Assembly: GCA_031261705.1 (NCBI GenBank)
Contig: JAISJD010000030.1
Location: 47,791-111,790 of the forward strand
From: Lactobacillales bacterium
GTDB lineage: Bacteria > Bacillota > Bacilli > Lactobacillales > Streptococcaceae
Direction of reading: 5' to 3'
Length of the DNA: 64,000 nt
Below, piece by piece: positions 8,954-18,404 of the stretch. The position numbers were made by a program, and so were the translations under genes. The first letter of the stretch is position 1. Each line of letters starts with the position of its first letter. The notes beneath the pieces were generated by a model, which searched no databases, was not told the origin of the DNA, and saw only the letters and a list, made by a program, of their open reading frames with translations.

Positions 8954-10351
8954 ATGAATAAAAAATACCAAAAACCGAATCAAATTATGTTAGGCTTGCT
9001 TGTTGTAGGCTTTGTGGGGATGTTTAGTGAAACGGCGCTAAATGTTGCTATTCCTAACTTAATGCAAGAATTTAACGTAGGAACAGGGACGGTGCAGTTG
9101 CTAGTTACCGGCTACTTATTAATGATTGGAATTATTTTACCCTTATCCAGCTTGTTAACACGTTTATTTTCAACTAGGAAATTAGCCGTCTTTGCGATGT
9201 TTGATTTTATTGTCGGCGCAGTGATGTCTGCTGTTGCAATGAATTTCACCGTTTTATTCATCGGGCGTTTGATTCAAGGAATTGCCGTGGGGATTTTATT
9301 ACCTCTGATATTTGTAGTACTTCTTTCAGTCTACCCAATGGAGAAACGAGGCTCAGCTATGGGATTAGTTGGTCTTGTGATTATGTTTGCACCCGCAGTT
9401 GGTCCGACGATTTCAGGAATTATTCTTTCCAGTTCTTCTTGGAGATACATTTTTTGGCTGTTTGTTCCCTTAATTCTCATTGCTTTGGTTCTTTCGTTGA
9501 AATTTTTAGTGAATGTTTCAGAAGTGACGAAACCTAAAGTAGATGTCCTTTCGATTCTTTTATCCACAATTGGATTTGGTGGATTGGTCTTTGGGGCAAG
9601 CCTAGCAAGTGAAGAAGGCTGGCTTTCAACGATTGTTTTAGTTTGTTTAGCGGTAGGACTTTTGTGTTTAGCTATTTATGTCAAACGACAATTAACTCTT
9701 GCAACACCCATTTTAAATCTTCGTGCGTTTGCTCAATCAGAATTTACTGTTGGAACTTCCTTAGTCTTGATTACATTTGGCATTATTTTAGCGTCTATGT
9801 ATCTTATCCCCATGCTTTGGCAAAATGGATTGGGACTTTCACCTGCAATGACCGGCTTAATCATGTTACCAGCTGGCGTGATGAATGCGGTGCTTTCGAT
9901 TGTTGCCGGTCGATTATTTGACAGCTATGGGGCAAAAATATTGGTTCGAGTGGGGTTTGTAATTACGGTAATTGGTGCGGTAATGTTTGTTTTCACACCT
10001 GTCAATACGTCTCTTTGGTATATACTTATGGCGCATGTCGTTCTAATGATTGGGATTCCATTGGTAGTTTCGCCGGCTCAAATGTATGGTTTAAACGCAT
10101 TAAGAGGGCCAATTTCAGCAGACGGTAGTTCTATTATGAACACGTTGCAACAAATTGCTGGTGCGATTGCTACAGCTATTTCTACCAGCCTTTTGACTTT
10201 TGGTAATAGCCATTCGGATGCAAGTCTGAACAAAATGAGCAGATTTATTCAAAGCTCGCACTACGGATTTGCTTTTGTCTTAGTGTTAGCAATCGTTGGC
10301 TTCCTTATTTCCTTAAAAGTAAAGGGGAAAGCATCAACTGTAAGGAAATAA
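8954..10351 (+). CDS. MFS exporter, DHA2 (EmrB/QacA-like) family
   Basis: A 465-residue protein with about 14 hydrophobic segments. Motif C reads APAVGPTISG and the mid-protein loop reads GRLFDSYGAK. It is predicted to be a proton-driven exporter in the plasma membrane with unknown substrate. AAAGGGA (8941-8947) sits 6 bases before the ATG at 8954; the ATGs at 8951 and 8924 are possible but less well placed. It is a paralogue of the MFS gene at 3678, with the magnesium ATPase and DUF4260 gene between them. Confidence 0.85.
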   Translation: MNKKYQKPNQIMLGLLVVGFVGMFSETALNVAIPNLMQEFNVGTGTVQLLVTGYLLMIGIILPLSSLLTRLFSTRKLAVFAMFDFIVGAVMSAVAMNFTVLFIGRLIQGIAVGILLPLIFVVLLSVYPMEKRGSAMGLVGLVIMFAPAVGPTISGIILSSSSWRYIFWLFVPLILIALVLSLKFLVNVSEVTKPKVDVLSILLSTIGFGGLVFGASLASEEGWLSTIVLVCLAVGLLCLAIYVKRQLTLATPILNLRAFAQSEFTVGTSLVLITFGIILASMYLIPMLWQNGLGLSPAMTGLIMLPAGVMNAVLSIVAGRLFDSYGAKILVRVGFVITVIGAVMFVFTPVNTSLWYILMAHVVLMIGIPLVVSPAQMYGLNALRGPISADGSSIMNTLQQIAGAIATAISTSLLTFGNSHSDASLNKMSRFIQSSHYGFAFVLVLAIVGFLISLKVKGKASTVRK

Positions 10352-10363
10352 AAATTCATAGAA

Positions 10364-10389
10364 GGGGGAAGGATTTCTCTCTTCCTTTT
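10364..10389 (+). terminator. Terminator of second MFS gene
   Basis: AAGGGGGAAG and CTTCCTTTTT form a short stem around GATTTCTCT, ending in T residues. Confidence 0.6.
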
Positions 10390-10460
10390 TATTATGCTCG
10401 AAAAAATTCCTTTGATATACTAGAGCTAGATAATTTGTTTAGGATAATGGAGGGATTGGT

Positions 10461-11663
10461 TTGTCAGATATAGTAGTTTTATTGGCGATGCTTGTTGGAA
10501 GTATCATTATTTTAGTAAAAAAGCTTTCTTGGAGGCAACTAAAAAGAAAACAAATGGTTGCTATTTGGAATTTTGGACTTATTTTTTTGTATTTAGTCTA
10601 TAAATCTGTTTTATCGGGAAATGCTTGGGGACTTGTTCCGTGTGCCTTTTTTGGTGTCTTCTTTTATTCATGGCATAAAGAAAAACGTCGATTAATCAAT
10701 GGGTTGCTTTTTAATATTTTTGTTACCGTATTATTTGGCTATTTCTTTTACATGTCGATTGTTTCGGGGAGTTTTCTCTTTTATTTTCTATTGATTATGC
10801 TGCTTTTATTTTTGGCAGTGATGGCATCTGCAGGTTTATATATTTTAGTATTATTTCTCATCACTAATACGGTGATTGTCATGAAAAAAGAAAGCCGTAA
10901 TTTAGCCAATACGTTGACCTTGATTTTTGCGATAGCTATTATTTTGTTAATTATCATTGAAACGATTGTTGTTTTAAAAGTTTTACCAAACTGGGTAAAT
11001 TCATTGTTGGCATTTGCACCGGCAATCTTTATTTATTATTTCATTGTTTTTATGGATTTCTTGAGCGTGTCTTTTTTATATCAATTTAATCATCCAAAGC
11101 CTATTCAAGATTATGTCATTGTCTTAGGTGCTGGATTACTTGATGGAGAACGGGTTTCTCCACTTTTAGCACAACGGATTGATAAAGCCATTTCTTTTGT
11201 GAAAGAGCAGAAAGCAAAAACTGGAAAGAAAGCAAAATTAGTCATGTCGGGTGGTCAAGGGGCAGATGAAAAAGTTTCAGAAGCTGAGGCGATGAAGAAT
11301 TATGCGTTATCTCAAGGGATTGAGCCCTCAGAGATTATCGAGGAAAATCGCTCAACAACGACTTTTGAAAACATGAAATTTTCTAAAGAAAAGCTCGAAA
11401 AAATCTTTGGTTCTTCTGATTTTAAGGCTATTTTTGCTTCAAATAATTATCATATTTTTCGGGCGGGATTGTATGCGAGAGCAGCAGACTTGAATGCCAA
11501 TGGAATTGGTTCTAAAACAGCAAAATATTTCTTGCCAAATGCTTTTTTAAGGGAATTTATTGCAGTGATTTTAATGCATAAAATACGTCATTTTATTGTC
11601 ACATTCTTGATTATTGGCTTCTCTGTCCTTTTAGCGCTAGTAAATTTGTTTTTAGTGAACTAG
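10461..11663 (+). CDS. YdcF/ElyC/SanA (DUF218) family membrane protein
   Basis: A 400-residue protein. Roughly residues 1-205 hold six or so hydrophobic segments. The DUF218 domain follows, starting at YVIVLGAGLLDGERVSPLL, with VMSGGQGADEKVSEAEAM, ENRSTTTFENM and FASNNYHIFRAGLYA, and one last membrane segment closes the C-terminus. Family members are linked to envelope metabolism, but the substrate is unknown. The start is TTG at 10461 with GGAGGG at 10449-10454, six bases away; no ATG is nearby. Confidence 0.8.
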   Translation: MSDIVVLLAMLVGSIIILVKKLSWRQLKRKQMVAIWNFGLIFLYLVYKSVLSGNAWGLVPCAFFGVFFYSWHKEKRRLINGLLFNIFVTVLFGYFFYMSIVSGSFLFYFLLIMLLLFLAVMASAGLYILVLFLITNTVIVMKKESRNLANTLTLIFAIAIILLIIIETIVVLKVLPNWVNSLLAFAPAIFIYYFIVFMDFLSVSFLYQFNHPKPIQDYVIVLGAGLLDGERVSPLLAQRIDKAISFVKEQKAKTGKKAKLVMSGGQGADEKVSEAEAMKNYALSQGIEPSEIIEENRSTTTFENMKFSKEKLEKIFGSSDFKAIFASNNYHIFRAGLYARAADLNANGIGSKTAKYFLPNAFLREFIAVILMHKIRHFIVTFLIIGFSVLLALVNLFLVN

Positions 11664-11737
11664 GGGGATTTGTGAGATTAAAAACTATCAAGTGTTTTAT
11701 AAAATTTTCTGAATTGAATGCTATTTTCTACGAATGA

Positions 11738-11746
11738 TGTTATACT
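11738..11746 (+). promoter_or_regulatory. metK: Extended -10 promoter of metK
   Basis: TGTTATACT: a TGn extended -10 element with TATACT at 11741-11746, placing the transcript start at about the first base of the SMK box. No good -35 at 17 bases. Confidence 0.55.
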
Positions 11747-11752
11747 GATAAC

Positions 11753-11831
11753 GTTGCTAGGTTCCCGATAGGATTCCTTTAAGGAAGATGCCTTGTAACC
11801 GATGAAACACTACTAATTATTTAGGGGGAAC
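11753..11831 (+). ncRNA. SMK box (SAM-III) riboswitch of metK
   Basis: The sequence GGTTCCCGATAGGATTCC, then TTTAAGGAAGATGCCTTGTA and CCGATG closely matches the SMK box of enterococcal and streptococcal metK. GTTGCTAGG pairs with CCTTGTAAC (outer helix), and GTTCCC (11761-11766) can pair with the ribosome-binding region GGGGGAAC (11824-11831). In the known mechanism SAM binding stabilises this anti-SD pairing and blocks translation. The segment between the core and the SD (about 11802-11823) is longer than in the textbook E. faecalis element. Confidence 0.95.
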
Positions 11832-11836
11832 AAATT

Positions 11837-13030
11837 ATGTCAGAGAAACGTTTATTTACTTCTGAGTCCGTTTCTGAAGGACATCCAGATAAGATTGCTG
11901 ATCAAATCAGTGATGCTATTTTGGATGCAATTATTGCAGAAGACCCGGAAGCTCGTGTAGCGGCTGAAACAGCGGTGTATACGGGAAGCGTCCATGTATT
12001 TGGTGAAATTTCTACCAAAGCCTATGTGGATATTAACAAAATTGTTCGTCAAACGATTGCTGATATTGGCTATACTCGTGCGAAGTTTGGTTTTGATGCA
12101 GAAACAGTAGGAGTTCATCCTTCTATCGTTGAGCAATCACCAGATATTGCGCAGGGTGTCGATGTAGCGATTGAAGTACGTGACGAAGAAAATCGTGACC
12201 CATTAGACGAGATTGGGGCAGGCGACCAAGGCTTGATGTTTGGTTTTGCGGTGGATGAAACACCGGAATTAATGCCTTTACCGATTTCACTAAGTCATAA
12301 ACTTGTGCGTAAATTAGCCGAGTTGCGTAAAAACAACACTTTACCTTATTTACGTCCAGATGCAAAATCACAAGTAACCGTAGAATACGATGAAAATGAT
12401 AAACCTGTCCGTGTGGATACTGTTGTTATTTCTACACAGCATGATCCAGATGTCACTTTAGAACAAATCAAGAAGGATTTACATGAGTTAGTCATTAACG
12501 AAGTGATTCCTGCTGAATTACTAGATGAAGAAACAAAATATTTCATCAACCCAACCGGTCGTTTTGTGATTGGTGGTCCTCAAGGAGATTCAGGCTTAAC
12601 TGGTCGTAAGATTATTGTAGATACTTACGGAGGCTATGCCCGTCATGGTGGCGGTGCTTTTTCTGGTAAGGATCCGACCAAGGTAGACCGTTCGGCCAGC
12701 TATGCAGCACGCTATATTGCGAAAAATATCGTTGCAGCAGGCTTAGCGACAAAGGTTGAAGTACAGCTTGCTTATGCGATTGGTGTAGCGCAACCAGTAT
12801 CTATCTCCATTAATACCTTTGGAACTTCAGACATTCCAGAATCTAAGCTGATTGAAGCTGTTCGTGCAAACTTTGATTTACGTCCAGCCGGAATTATTAA
12901 GATGCTTGACTTACGTCGCCCAATCTACAAGCAAACGGCTGCTTACGGTCATTTTGGTCGTACAGATATTGATTTGCCTTGGGAACATACCGACAAAGTG
13001 GATGCTCTAAAAGAATTCTTAGGAAAATAG
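11837..13030 (+). CDS. metK: S-adenosylmethionine synthetase
   Basis: Makes SAM from methionine and ATP in the cytosol. The 397-residue length is standard. Motifs read top to bottom: [52 protein letters not shown], and [17 protein letters not shown] (the [10 protein letters not shown]-loop-like signature). The ATG at 11837 is preceded by AGGGGGAA, which is the strand masked by the SMK box, so translation should fall when SAM is plentiful. Monocistronic, with a terminator at 13040. Confidence 0.98.
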   Translation: MSEKRLFTSESVSEGHPDKIADQISDAILDAIIAEDPEARVAAETAVYTGSVHVFGEISTKAYVDINKIVRQTIADIGYTRAKFGFDAETVGVHPSIVEQSPDIAQGVDVAIEVRDEENRDPLDEIGAGDQGLMFGFAVDETPELMPLPISLSHKLVRKLAELRKNNTLPYLRPDAKSQVTVEYDENDKPVRVDTVVISTQHDPDVTLEQIKKDLHELVINEVIPAELLDEETKYFINPTGRFVIGGPQGDSGLTGRKIIVDTYGGYARHGGGAFSGKDPTKVDRSASYAARYIAKNIVAAGLATKVEVQLAYAIGVAQPVSISINTFGTSDIPESKLIEAVRANFDLRPAGIIKMLDLRRPIYKQTAAYGHFGRTDIDLPWEHTDKVDALKEFLGK

Positions 13031-13039
13031 TGAAATGAT

Positions 13040-13076
13040 AGACTTCTGCTCTTTTAAGGCGGAGGTCTTTTCTTCT
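13040..13076 (+). terminator. Terminator of metK
   Basis: AGACTTCTGC (13040-13049) pairs with GCGGAGGTCT (13059-13068), with two G-U pairs, then a T-rich tract. Confidence 0.8.
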
Positions 13077-13116
13077 TGTTAAAAGGATTTCCTTTCTATC
13101 AGGAAGCATAGATTTA

Positions 13117-13125
13117 TGCTATAAT
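13117..13125 (+). promoter_or_regulatory. rnc: Extended -10 promoter of rnc operon
   Basis: TGCTATAAT (TGn plus perfect TATAAT at 13120-13125), starting a roughly 130-base leader ahead of rnc. Confidence 0.6.
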
Positions 13126-13133
13126 TAGCGGGT

Positions 13134-13232
13134 GAGTTGTTGATTTTTGTGGCACGCAAGAACAAGAATTTTTAATCGTCTAGTTTCTTTTAAGGACTAG
13201 AAATTCTTAATGCGACAAAAGTAAAATAACTC
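13134..13232 (+). promoter_or_regulatory. rnc: Long three-tier hairpin in the rnc leader (candidate RNase III site)
   Basis: Nested arms: GAGTTGTT (13134-13141) with AATAACTC (13225-13232); TTTTGTGGCA (13145-13154) with TGCGACAAAA (13211-13220), one mismatch; AAGAATTT (13164-13171) with AAATTCTT (13201-13208), perfect; CTAGT (13180-13184) with ACTAG (13196-13200), perfect. There is no T tract, so it is not a terminator. About 30 bp of interrupted duplex right before the RNase III gene looks like an autoregulatory cleavage site (inference). Confidence 0.6.
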
Positions 13233-13260
13233 AGAAAAATGAAACGAAAAGGTGGAAGTT

Positions 13261-13950
13261 ATGGATAGTCAATTTTTAGAAGAATTAAAAGATACATTTT
13301 CAATTGTTTTTCGTGATGTGAGTTTATTGGAGACTGCTTTTACACACTCAAGTTATGTGAATGAGCATCGTCAGTTGAAGCTTTCAGACAATGAACGCTT
13401 GGAATTTTTAGGAGATGCAGTGTTGGAGCTAATTATTTCAGAGTATTTATTTGCTCGCTACCCTGATTATCCAGAAGGGAAGTTGTCAAAACTGCGCTCG
13501 TCTATTGTGCGTGAAGAAAGTTTGTCAAAATTTGCGGTAGAATGTCATTTTGATAAGTATATTCAGCTTGGCAAGGGAGAAGAAAACTCAGGTGGGCGTA
13601 CTCGTCCGTCTTTATTATGTGATTTATTTGAAGCCTTTCTTGGTGCGTTATTAATGGATCAAGGGCTAGAAGCAGTAAGAAAATTTGTGAAGCAAGTGAT
13701 GTATCCAAAGGTGGAAAGTGGGGCCTTTGATCATGAAATGGACTTCAAAACACGTTTACAGGAAGTTTTACAACGTCACGGCGATGTGAAAATTGAATAC
13801 CGCTTGGTGAATGAGGTGGGTCCTGCTCATGAACGGGAATTTTTCATGGAGGTTTATTCTGATAATGCCAAAATTGGTGCGGGTTCAGGAAAATCAAAGA
13901 AATTAGCAGAACAAGCAGCCGCAGAAAATGCGCTTGGGTTTGTGAAGTAA
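13261..13950 (+). CDS. rnc: Ribonuclease III
   Basis: A 229-residue double-strand-specific endoribonuclease for rRNA precursors and selected mRNAs. The catalytic signature is [14 protein letters not shown] at about residues 42-55, with a second acidic cluster [15 protein letters not shown]. The C-terminal double-stranded RNA-binding domain ([15 protein letters not shown] to [13 protein letters not shown]) is intact. The ATG at 13261 has AAAGGTGG just upstream; the GTG at 13252 lies inside that site. First gene of the rnc-smc-HAD-ftsY operon, with gaps of only 15-17 bases. Confidence 0.97.
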   Translation: MDSQFLEELKDTFSIVFRDVSLLETAFTHSSYVNEHRQLKLSDNERLEFLGDAVLELIISEYLFARYPDYPEGKLSKLRSSIVREESLSKFAVECHFDKYIQLGKGEENSGGRTRPSLLCDLFEAFLGALLMDQGLEAVRKFVKQVMYPKVESGAFDHEMDFKTRLQEVLQRHGDVKIEYRLVNEVGPAHEREFFMEVYSDNAKIGAGSGKSKKLAEQAAAENALGFVK

Positions 13951-13965
13951 GAGAGGAAGGCTAAC

Positions 13966-16900
13966 GTGCATTTAAAGAAAATTGAAATTGCGGGCTTTAA
14001 GTCTTTTGCCGATCGGACAGTGATTGATTTTGAACAGGGAGTAACAGCTATTGTCGGACCAAATGGAAGTGGGAAAAGTAATATTACGGAGGCGTTGCGC
14101 TGGGTTTTAGGCGAACAGTCAGCGAAAAGCTTACGTGGGGGGAAAATGCCAGATATTATTTTTGCAGGCTCTGACACGAGAAAACCGCTGAATATTGCGG
14201 AAGTTACTGTGGTGTTGGATAATACAGATCATTATTTGCCACTAGATTTCAGTGAAATTAGCGTGACTCGTCGCTATCGTCGAAGTGGTGAAAGTGATTT
14301 TTTCATCAATAAGAAAGCGAGTCGGTTGAAGGATATTCAAGAACTATTCATGGACTCAGGACTTGGAAAAGAGTCCTTTTCCATTATTTCTCAAGGGAAA
14401 GTTGAAGCAATTTTCAACAGTAAACCAGAGGATCGTCGGGGAATTTTTGAAGAAGCTGCGGGAGTCTTGAAATATAAGCAACGCAAGAAAAAAGCAGAAC
14501 AAAAGCTTTTTGAAACAGAAGATAATTTAAACCGTTTGGAAGATATTATCTATGAGTTGGAAGAGCAACTTGCCCCATTGAGTGAACAAAGTCGTGTGGC
14601 TCAAAACTATTTACGCTTAAAGGAAGAATTGACGAGTATAGATGTAAGCCTGACAAGTACGGAGGTTTCAGCGAATAAGGTCGTTTTAGATGCAAAGAAT
14701 GTGGAGCTTGCGGAATTGGAACATGCAGTAAAAGAAGCCACGGATAATACGACACGTGTAGAAACGGAGCTTTTTACTTTACGTGGAAAACGCAATCAAT
14801 TAGACGAAGAGTTAGAACAGGTTTCACAGCAATTATTAGCGATTACTGAGGCGCATAAAAGTGCAGAGGGTCAGCAAAATGTCCTCTTAGAACGCTCGAA
14901 AAACACCGAGCAGAATGCCGAAGAAGTACAAAAAAATTATGCGGAAACACAGACAAAAATTTCTAAACTTATCGGAGAAGTCGATGCTATCCGGAAAGAA
15001 ATTTCGGAAAAAGAAAAAGAATTAGAAATTGTTCAAGTAAAACGTGATGAAGCACAGGTTGCCTTTGAAAAATATAGTAAATCTTCTAAGGAAATACTAG
15101 AAGAATTACGTGCGGAATATGTCGAAGTCATGCAGGAAAGTGTCCAATTTTCTAATGAGTTAAAATATTTAGAACGAAGCTATGAACAGGAAACGACAAA
15201 AAATGCGCAAACCGTGCAACAATTTGAAGAGTTAGCGGCACAGGTGAAACAAGCAGATAGTGAAAAAATAGCGGCTCAAGAAAATTTAGAAGATGCAAAG
15301 GAACAGGTTCAAGCACAGATTGAAAGTTTTAAAGAAATTGCTCAATCGCATGAAATTGCCAAAGAAGATTTACGTATAAAGCAGCAACAAATGTATAAGA
15401 TGATGAACCAGCTGCAACAAACGAAAGCTCGTGAAAAGAGTTTGCGTGATATTCATGAGAATTATCAAGGCTACTATCAAGGAGTGAAGGCTGTCTTACA
15501 GCATAAGCAGGAGTTGTCTGGAATTGTAGGCTCTGTTGCGGAATTAATTCAAGTTCAACCAGAGCATAGCGTAGCAATTGAAACAGCACTAGGTGGGACA
15601 GCACAGCATATTGTCGTTGAAAATGAAAAAGACGGACAAGCAGCGATTCGTTTCTTGAAGGAACAGCGGGCTGGACGTGCGACCTTTTTACCATTGACAA
15701 CAATTAAACCACGTAATATTTCTGCCACACAACGAGAATTAGTAGCAAAAAATGATGGTTTTGTAAGTGTTGCGAGTGAGCTTGTGACATTTCCTAAAAA
15801 AGTTACCACGATTATTCAAAATATTCTTGGGCTAACGGTGATTGCTCGTGACCTTGCCAGCGCCAACCGCATTGCTCGTATGATTAACTATCAATATCGT
15901 GTGGTTTCACTTGAGGGGGATGTGATGAACCCAGGTGGATCTATGACTGGTGGAGCAAGTAAACGTGGCAACCAAGGAAGTCTTTTTGCACAAGGTCAAG
16001 AGTTGGAAATTTTGTCGAAAAATCGCAAGAAGTTTGAGCAAGAATTAGAAGTCGCAGAAAAATCTGTTCAGGAAGTTCAGAAAAAAGTGACCGACCTTCA
16101 AGAAACATTAGAAACGACTAGATTAGACGGGGAACAATTACGCCTAGCCGAAGTTGAAGCTAAAAACGAACTGGAGAACGCTGAAAATACTTTGAACCGT
16201 TTGATAAAAGAACGACAAACTTTTGAAGTTGAGGCAAAAGGTTTAGGTCAATTTTTAAGTCAATATGAAACGAATAAGTCAGAGCTAGAAATTAAACTGC
16301 AACAAGCAGAGGATACCAAAGCTGATTTAGATGAACAAATGAAAACCGTAGATGCCGAAGCGGAGCAAAATGAGGCAAAACGGGAAGAAGCGAATCAAGT
16401 TTTAAACCAAGCACAAGCTCAATTAGCGGTGGTGAAAGAGCAGCTTAGTCATTTGGGCAGTACCTTGCAGGAGCGTGCCGGTCAGTTGACGCAAGAAAAG
16501 ACACGTTTGCAAACGATTGAATTACAGCTTTCTACTCTCCAAGCAGATTCAAGTGTTCATGTGGAGACGAAGGAAAGTCTTACGCAACAAATTAGTTTAC
16601 TTGCAGAGCGCAAGGAAAAATTACAGAAAACACAAGAAAAATTAAAAGAGGAGCGTTTACAAGTTGGGCGTTTAGTCGTTACAACAGATGAACAGCTGAC
16701 TGTCTTAAACCGCACGCAACAGCAATTATTGCAGGACAAGGCAAAACTTGAGGTAGAAAAAAATCGGGCGGATATGAATTTAGATAATTTACTTTGCTAC
16801 TTGCAGGAAGAATATAGTTTGACCTATGAAGCGGCGTTGGAAAAATCTGAACCGCTAGAAGATACAGTCTTAGCGAAACAGCAGGTTCGGAATCTAAAAC

Positions 16901-17553
16901 GAGAAATCGACCATTTAGGCCCTGTGAATTTATCAGCAATTGAGCAATACGAGCTGGTGAATGAACGCTATAGCTTTTTAACTACTCAACGAGATGATTT
17001 ACTAGAAGCTAAACAAAGCCTATTTGACACCATGGATGAAATGGACGTGGAAGTAAAAACACGTTTCAAGGAAGTTTTTGACGACATTCGGAAACACTTC
17101 ACTAAAACATTCCCAAGTATGTTTGGCGGAGGAAGAGCAGAGTTAATCTTGACCAACCCCGAAGATTTACTGAATACTGGGATTGAGATTGAAGCTCAAC
17201 CGCCTGGTAAGAAATTACAAAACTTGAGCTTGTTATCAGGTGGAGAACGTGCGTTAACAGCGATTGCCCTTTTATTTTCCATTATTCAAGTTCGCCCCGT
17301 GCCGTTTTGTGTGCTTGATGAGGTAGAGGCGGCACTTGATGAAGCCAATGTGGCACGTTTTGGGCATTACTTATCGCATTTTGAAGATGAAACCCAATTT
17401 ATTGTCGTGACTCATCGAAAAGGAACGATGGAATCAGCCAATGTTTTATATGGAGTGACGATGCAAGAATCTGGTGTATCGAAGATTGTCTCTGTTCGTC
17501 TGGAGGATGTAGAAGAAGACGGAAAAATCGTGGAGAAGAAAAAACAAGCATGA
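13966..17553 (+). CDS. smc: Chromosome segregation SMC ATPase
   Basis: 1195 residues, the usual SMC length. The N-terminal ATPase half has Walker A GPNGSGKSN at 31-39. Two long coiled-coil stretches flank a glycine-rich hinge (about residues 500-660, with GGSMTGGASKRG near its end). The C-terminal half has the ABC signature LLSGGERALTA at about 1089-1099 and Walker B FCVLDEVEAALD. It works with ScpA and ScpB, which are not in the window, to compact and segregate DNA. GTG start at 13966, 15 bases after rnc, with GAGAGGAAGG upstream. Confidence 0.97.
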   Translation: MHLKKIEIAGFKSFADRTVIDFEQGVTAIVGPNGSGKSNITEALRWVLGEQSAKSLRGGKMPDIIFAGSDTRKPLNIAEVTVVLDNTDHYLPLDFSEISVTRRYRRSGESDFFINKKASRLKDIQELFMDSGLGKESFSIISQGKVEAIFNSKPEDRRGIFEEAAGVLKYKQRKKKAEQKLFETEDNLNRLEDIIYELEEQLAPLSEQSRVAQNYLRLKEELTSIDVSLTSTEVSANKVVLDAKNVELAELEHAVKEATDNTTRVETELFTLRGKRNQLDEELEQVSQQLLAITEAHKSAEGQQNVLLERSKNTEQNAEEVQKNYAETQTKISKLIGEVDAIRKEISEKEKELEIVQVKRDEAQVAFEKYSKSSKEILEELRAEYVEVMQESVQFSNELKYLERSYEQETTKNAQTVQQFEELAAQVKQADSEKIAAQENLEDAKEQVQAQIESFKEIAQSHEIAKEDLRIKQQQMYKMMNQLQQTKAREKSLRDIHENYQGYYQGVKAVLQHKQELSGIVGSVAELIQVQPEHSVAIETALGGTAQHIVVENEKDGQAAIRFLKEQRAGRATFLPLTTIKPRNISATQRELVAKNDGFVSVASELVTFPKKVTTIIQNILGLTVIARDLASANRIARMINYQYRVVSLEGDVMNPGGSMTGGASKRGNQGSLFAQGQELEILSKNRKKFEQELEVAEKSVQEVQKKVTDLQETLETTRLDGEQLRLAEVEAKNELENAENTLNRLIKERQTFEVEAKGLGQFLSQYETNKSELEIKLQQAEDTKADLDEQMKTVDAEAEQNEAKREEANQVLNQAQAQLAVVKEQLSHLGSTLQERAGQLTQEKTRLQTIELQLSTLQADSSVHVETKESLTQQISLLAERKEKLQKTQEKLKEERLQVGRLVVTTDEQLTVLNRTQQQLLQDKAKLEVEKNRADMNLDNLLCYLQEEYSLTYEAALEKSEPLEDTVLAKQQVRNLKREIDHLGPVNLSAIEQYELVNERYSFLTTQRDDLLEAKQSLFDTMDEMDVEVKTRFKEVFDDIRKHFTKTFPSMFGGGRAELILTNPEDLLNTGIEIEAQPPGKKLQNLSLLSGGERALTAIALLFSIIQVRPVPFCVLDEVEAALDEANVARFGHYLSHFEDETQFIVVTHRKGTMESANVLYGVTMQESGVSKIVSVRLEDVEEDGKIVEKKKQA

Positions 17554-17568
17554 GGGGTAAGGAAATAA

Positions 17569-18387
17569 ATGATTAAATTAGTGGCAATTGATTTAGACGG
17601 GACTTTATTAAATAGTAAAAAAGAAATTTCTCTTAGAAATAAAGAAACGTTAAAAAAAGCGAAGGCAGCAGGTATCAAGGTGGTTATCTGTACAGGACGA
17701 CCACTAAAAGCCATTCATCATATTTTGGAAGAATTAAACCTAGAGGAAGCAGGGGACTACTCTGTTACCTTTAATGGTGGCTTAGTACAAAAAAATGATA
17801 CCGCGGAAATTATGGAGAAAAAAGCGTTAACTTTAGATGAGGTGAAACGCATTTATGAGGTGGTTCAACCACTAGCTTTACCTTTAGATGTGATTTCTGA
17901 TGGGATTGTTTTGCAGCTCCCTAGCGTGAATGAATCTTTATATGCAAAGGCAAATCCAGTGTTGACCTTTGAAAAAGCAGAGTTATCTGATTTAACTGAG
18001 GACATGATTTTCAATAAATGTATTTCAGCAGCTGAAGCGGAATTTTTAGACAATCAATCATTGAAGTTTCCAAAAGAATTGTATGATGAATTTGAAATTA
18101 TCAAATCACGTGATATTTTACTAGAATTTATGCCTAAGGGAGTGACTAAGGCTTATGGCATTGAGCTACTTGCCAAAGATTTAGGGATTAAGCAAAGTGA
18201 AATTATGGCAATTGGAGATGAAGAAAACGACTTACCGATGATTGAGTATGCAAAAATTGGTGTAGCAATGAAAAATGCTGTTCCTATGATTAAGGTAGCT
18301 GCAACGGTCGAAACAGACACAAACGAAAATGACGGTGTAGCAAAAGCGATTGAAAAATACATTTTAGAGCCACTAGGAATGAACTAA
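17569..18387 (+). CDS. Cof-type HAD-superfamily phosphatase
   Basis: 272 residues, with the HAD motif I DLDGTLLNS at residues 7-15, a motif II threonine/serine in VICTGRPLKA, and motif III/IV AIGDEENDLPMIEYAKIGVAMKNA. A C2-type cap fits the YidA/Cof group, which dephosphorylates small sugar phosphates and similar metabolites; the substrate cannot be told. It sits between smc and ftsY in one transcription unit, a common arrangement in lactic acid bacteria. Confidence 0.9.
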   Translation: MIKLVAIDLDGTLLNSKKEISLRNKETLKKAKAAGIKVVICTGRPLKAIHHILEELNLEEAGDYSVTFNGGLVQKNDTAEIMEKKALTLDEVKRIYEVVQPLALPLDVISDGIVLQLPSVNESLYAKANPVLTFEKAELSDLTEDMIFNKCISAAEAEFLDNQSLKFPKELYDEFEIIKSRDILLEFMPKGVTKAYGIELLAKDLGIKQSEIMAIGDEENDLPMIEYAKIGVAMKNAVPMIKVAATVETDTNENDGVAKAIEKYILEPLGMN

Positions 18388-18404
18388 GAATTGAAGGTGA
18401 GAGT

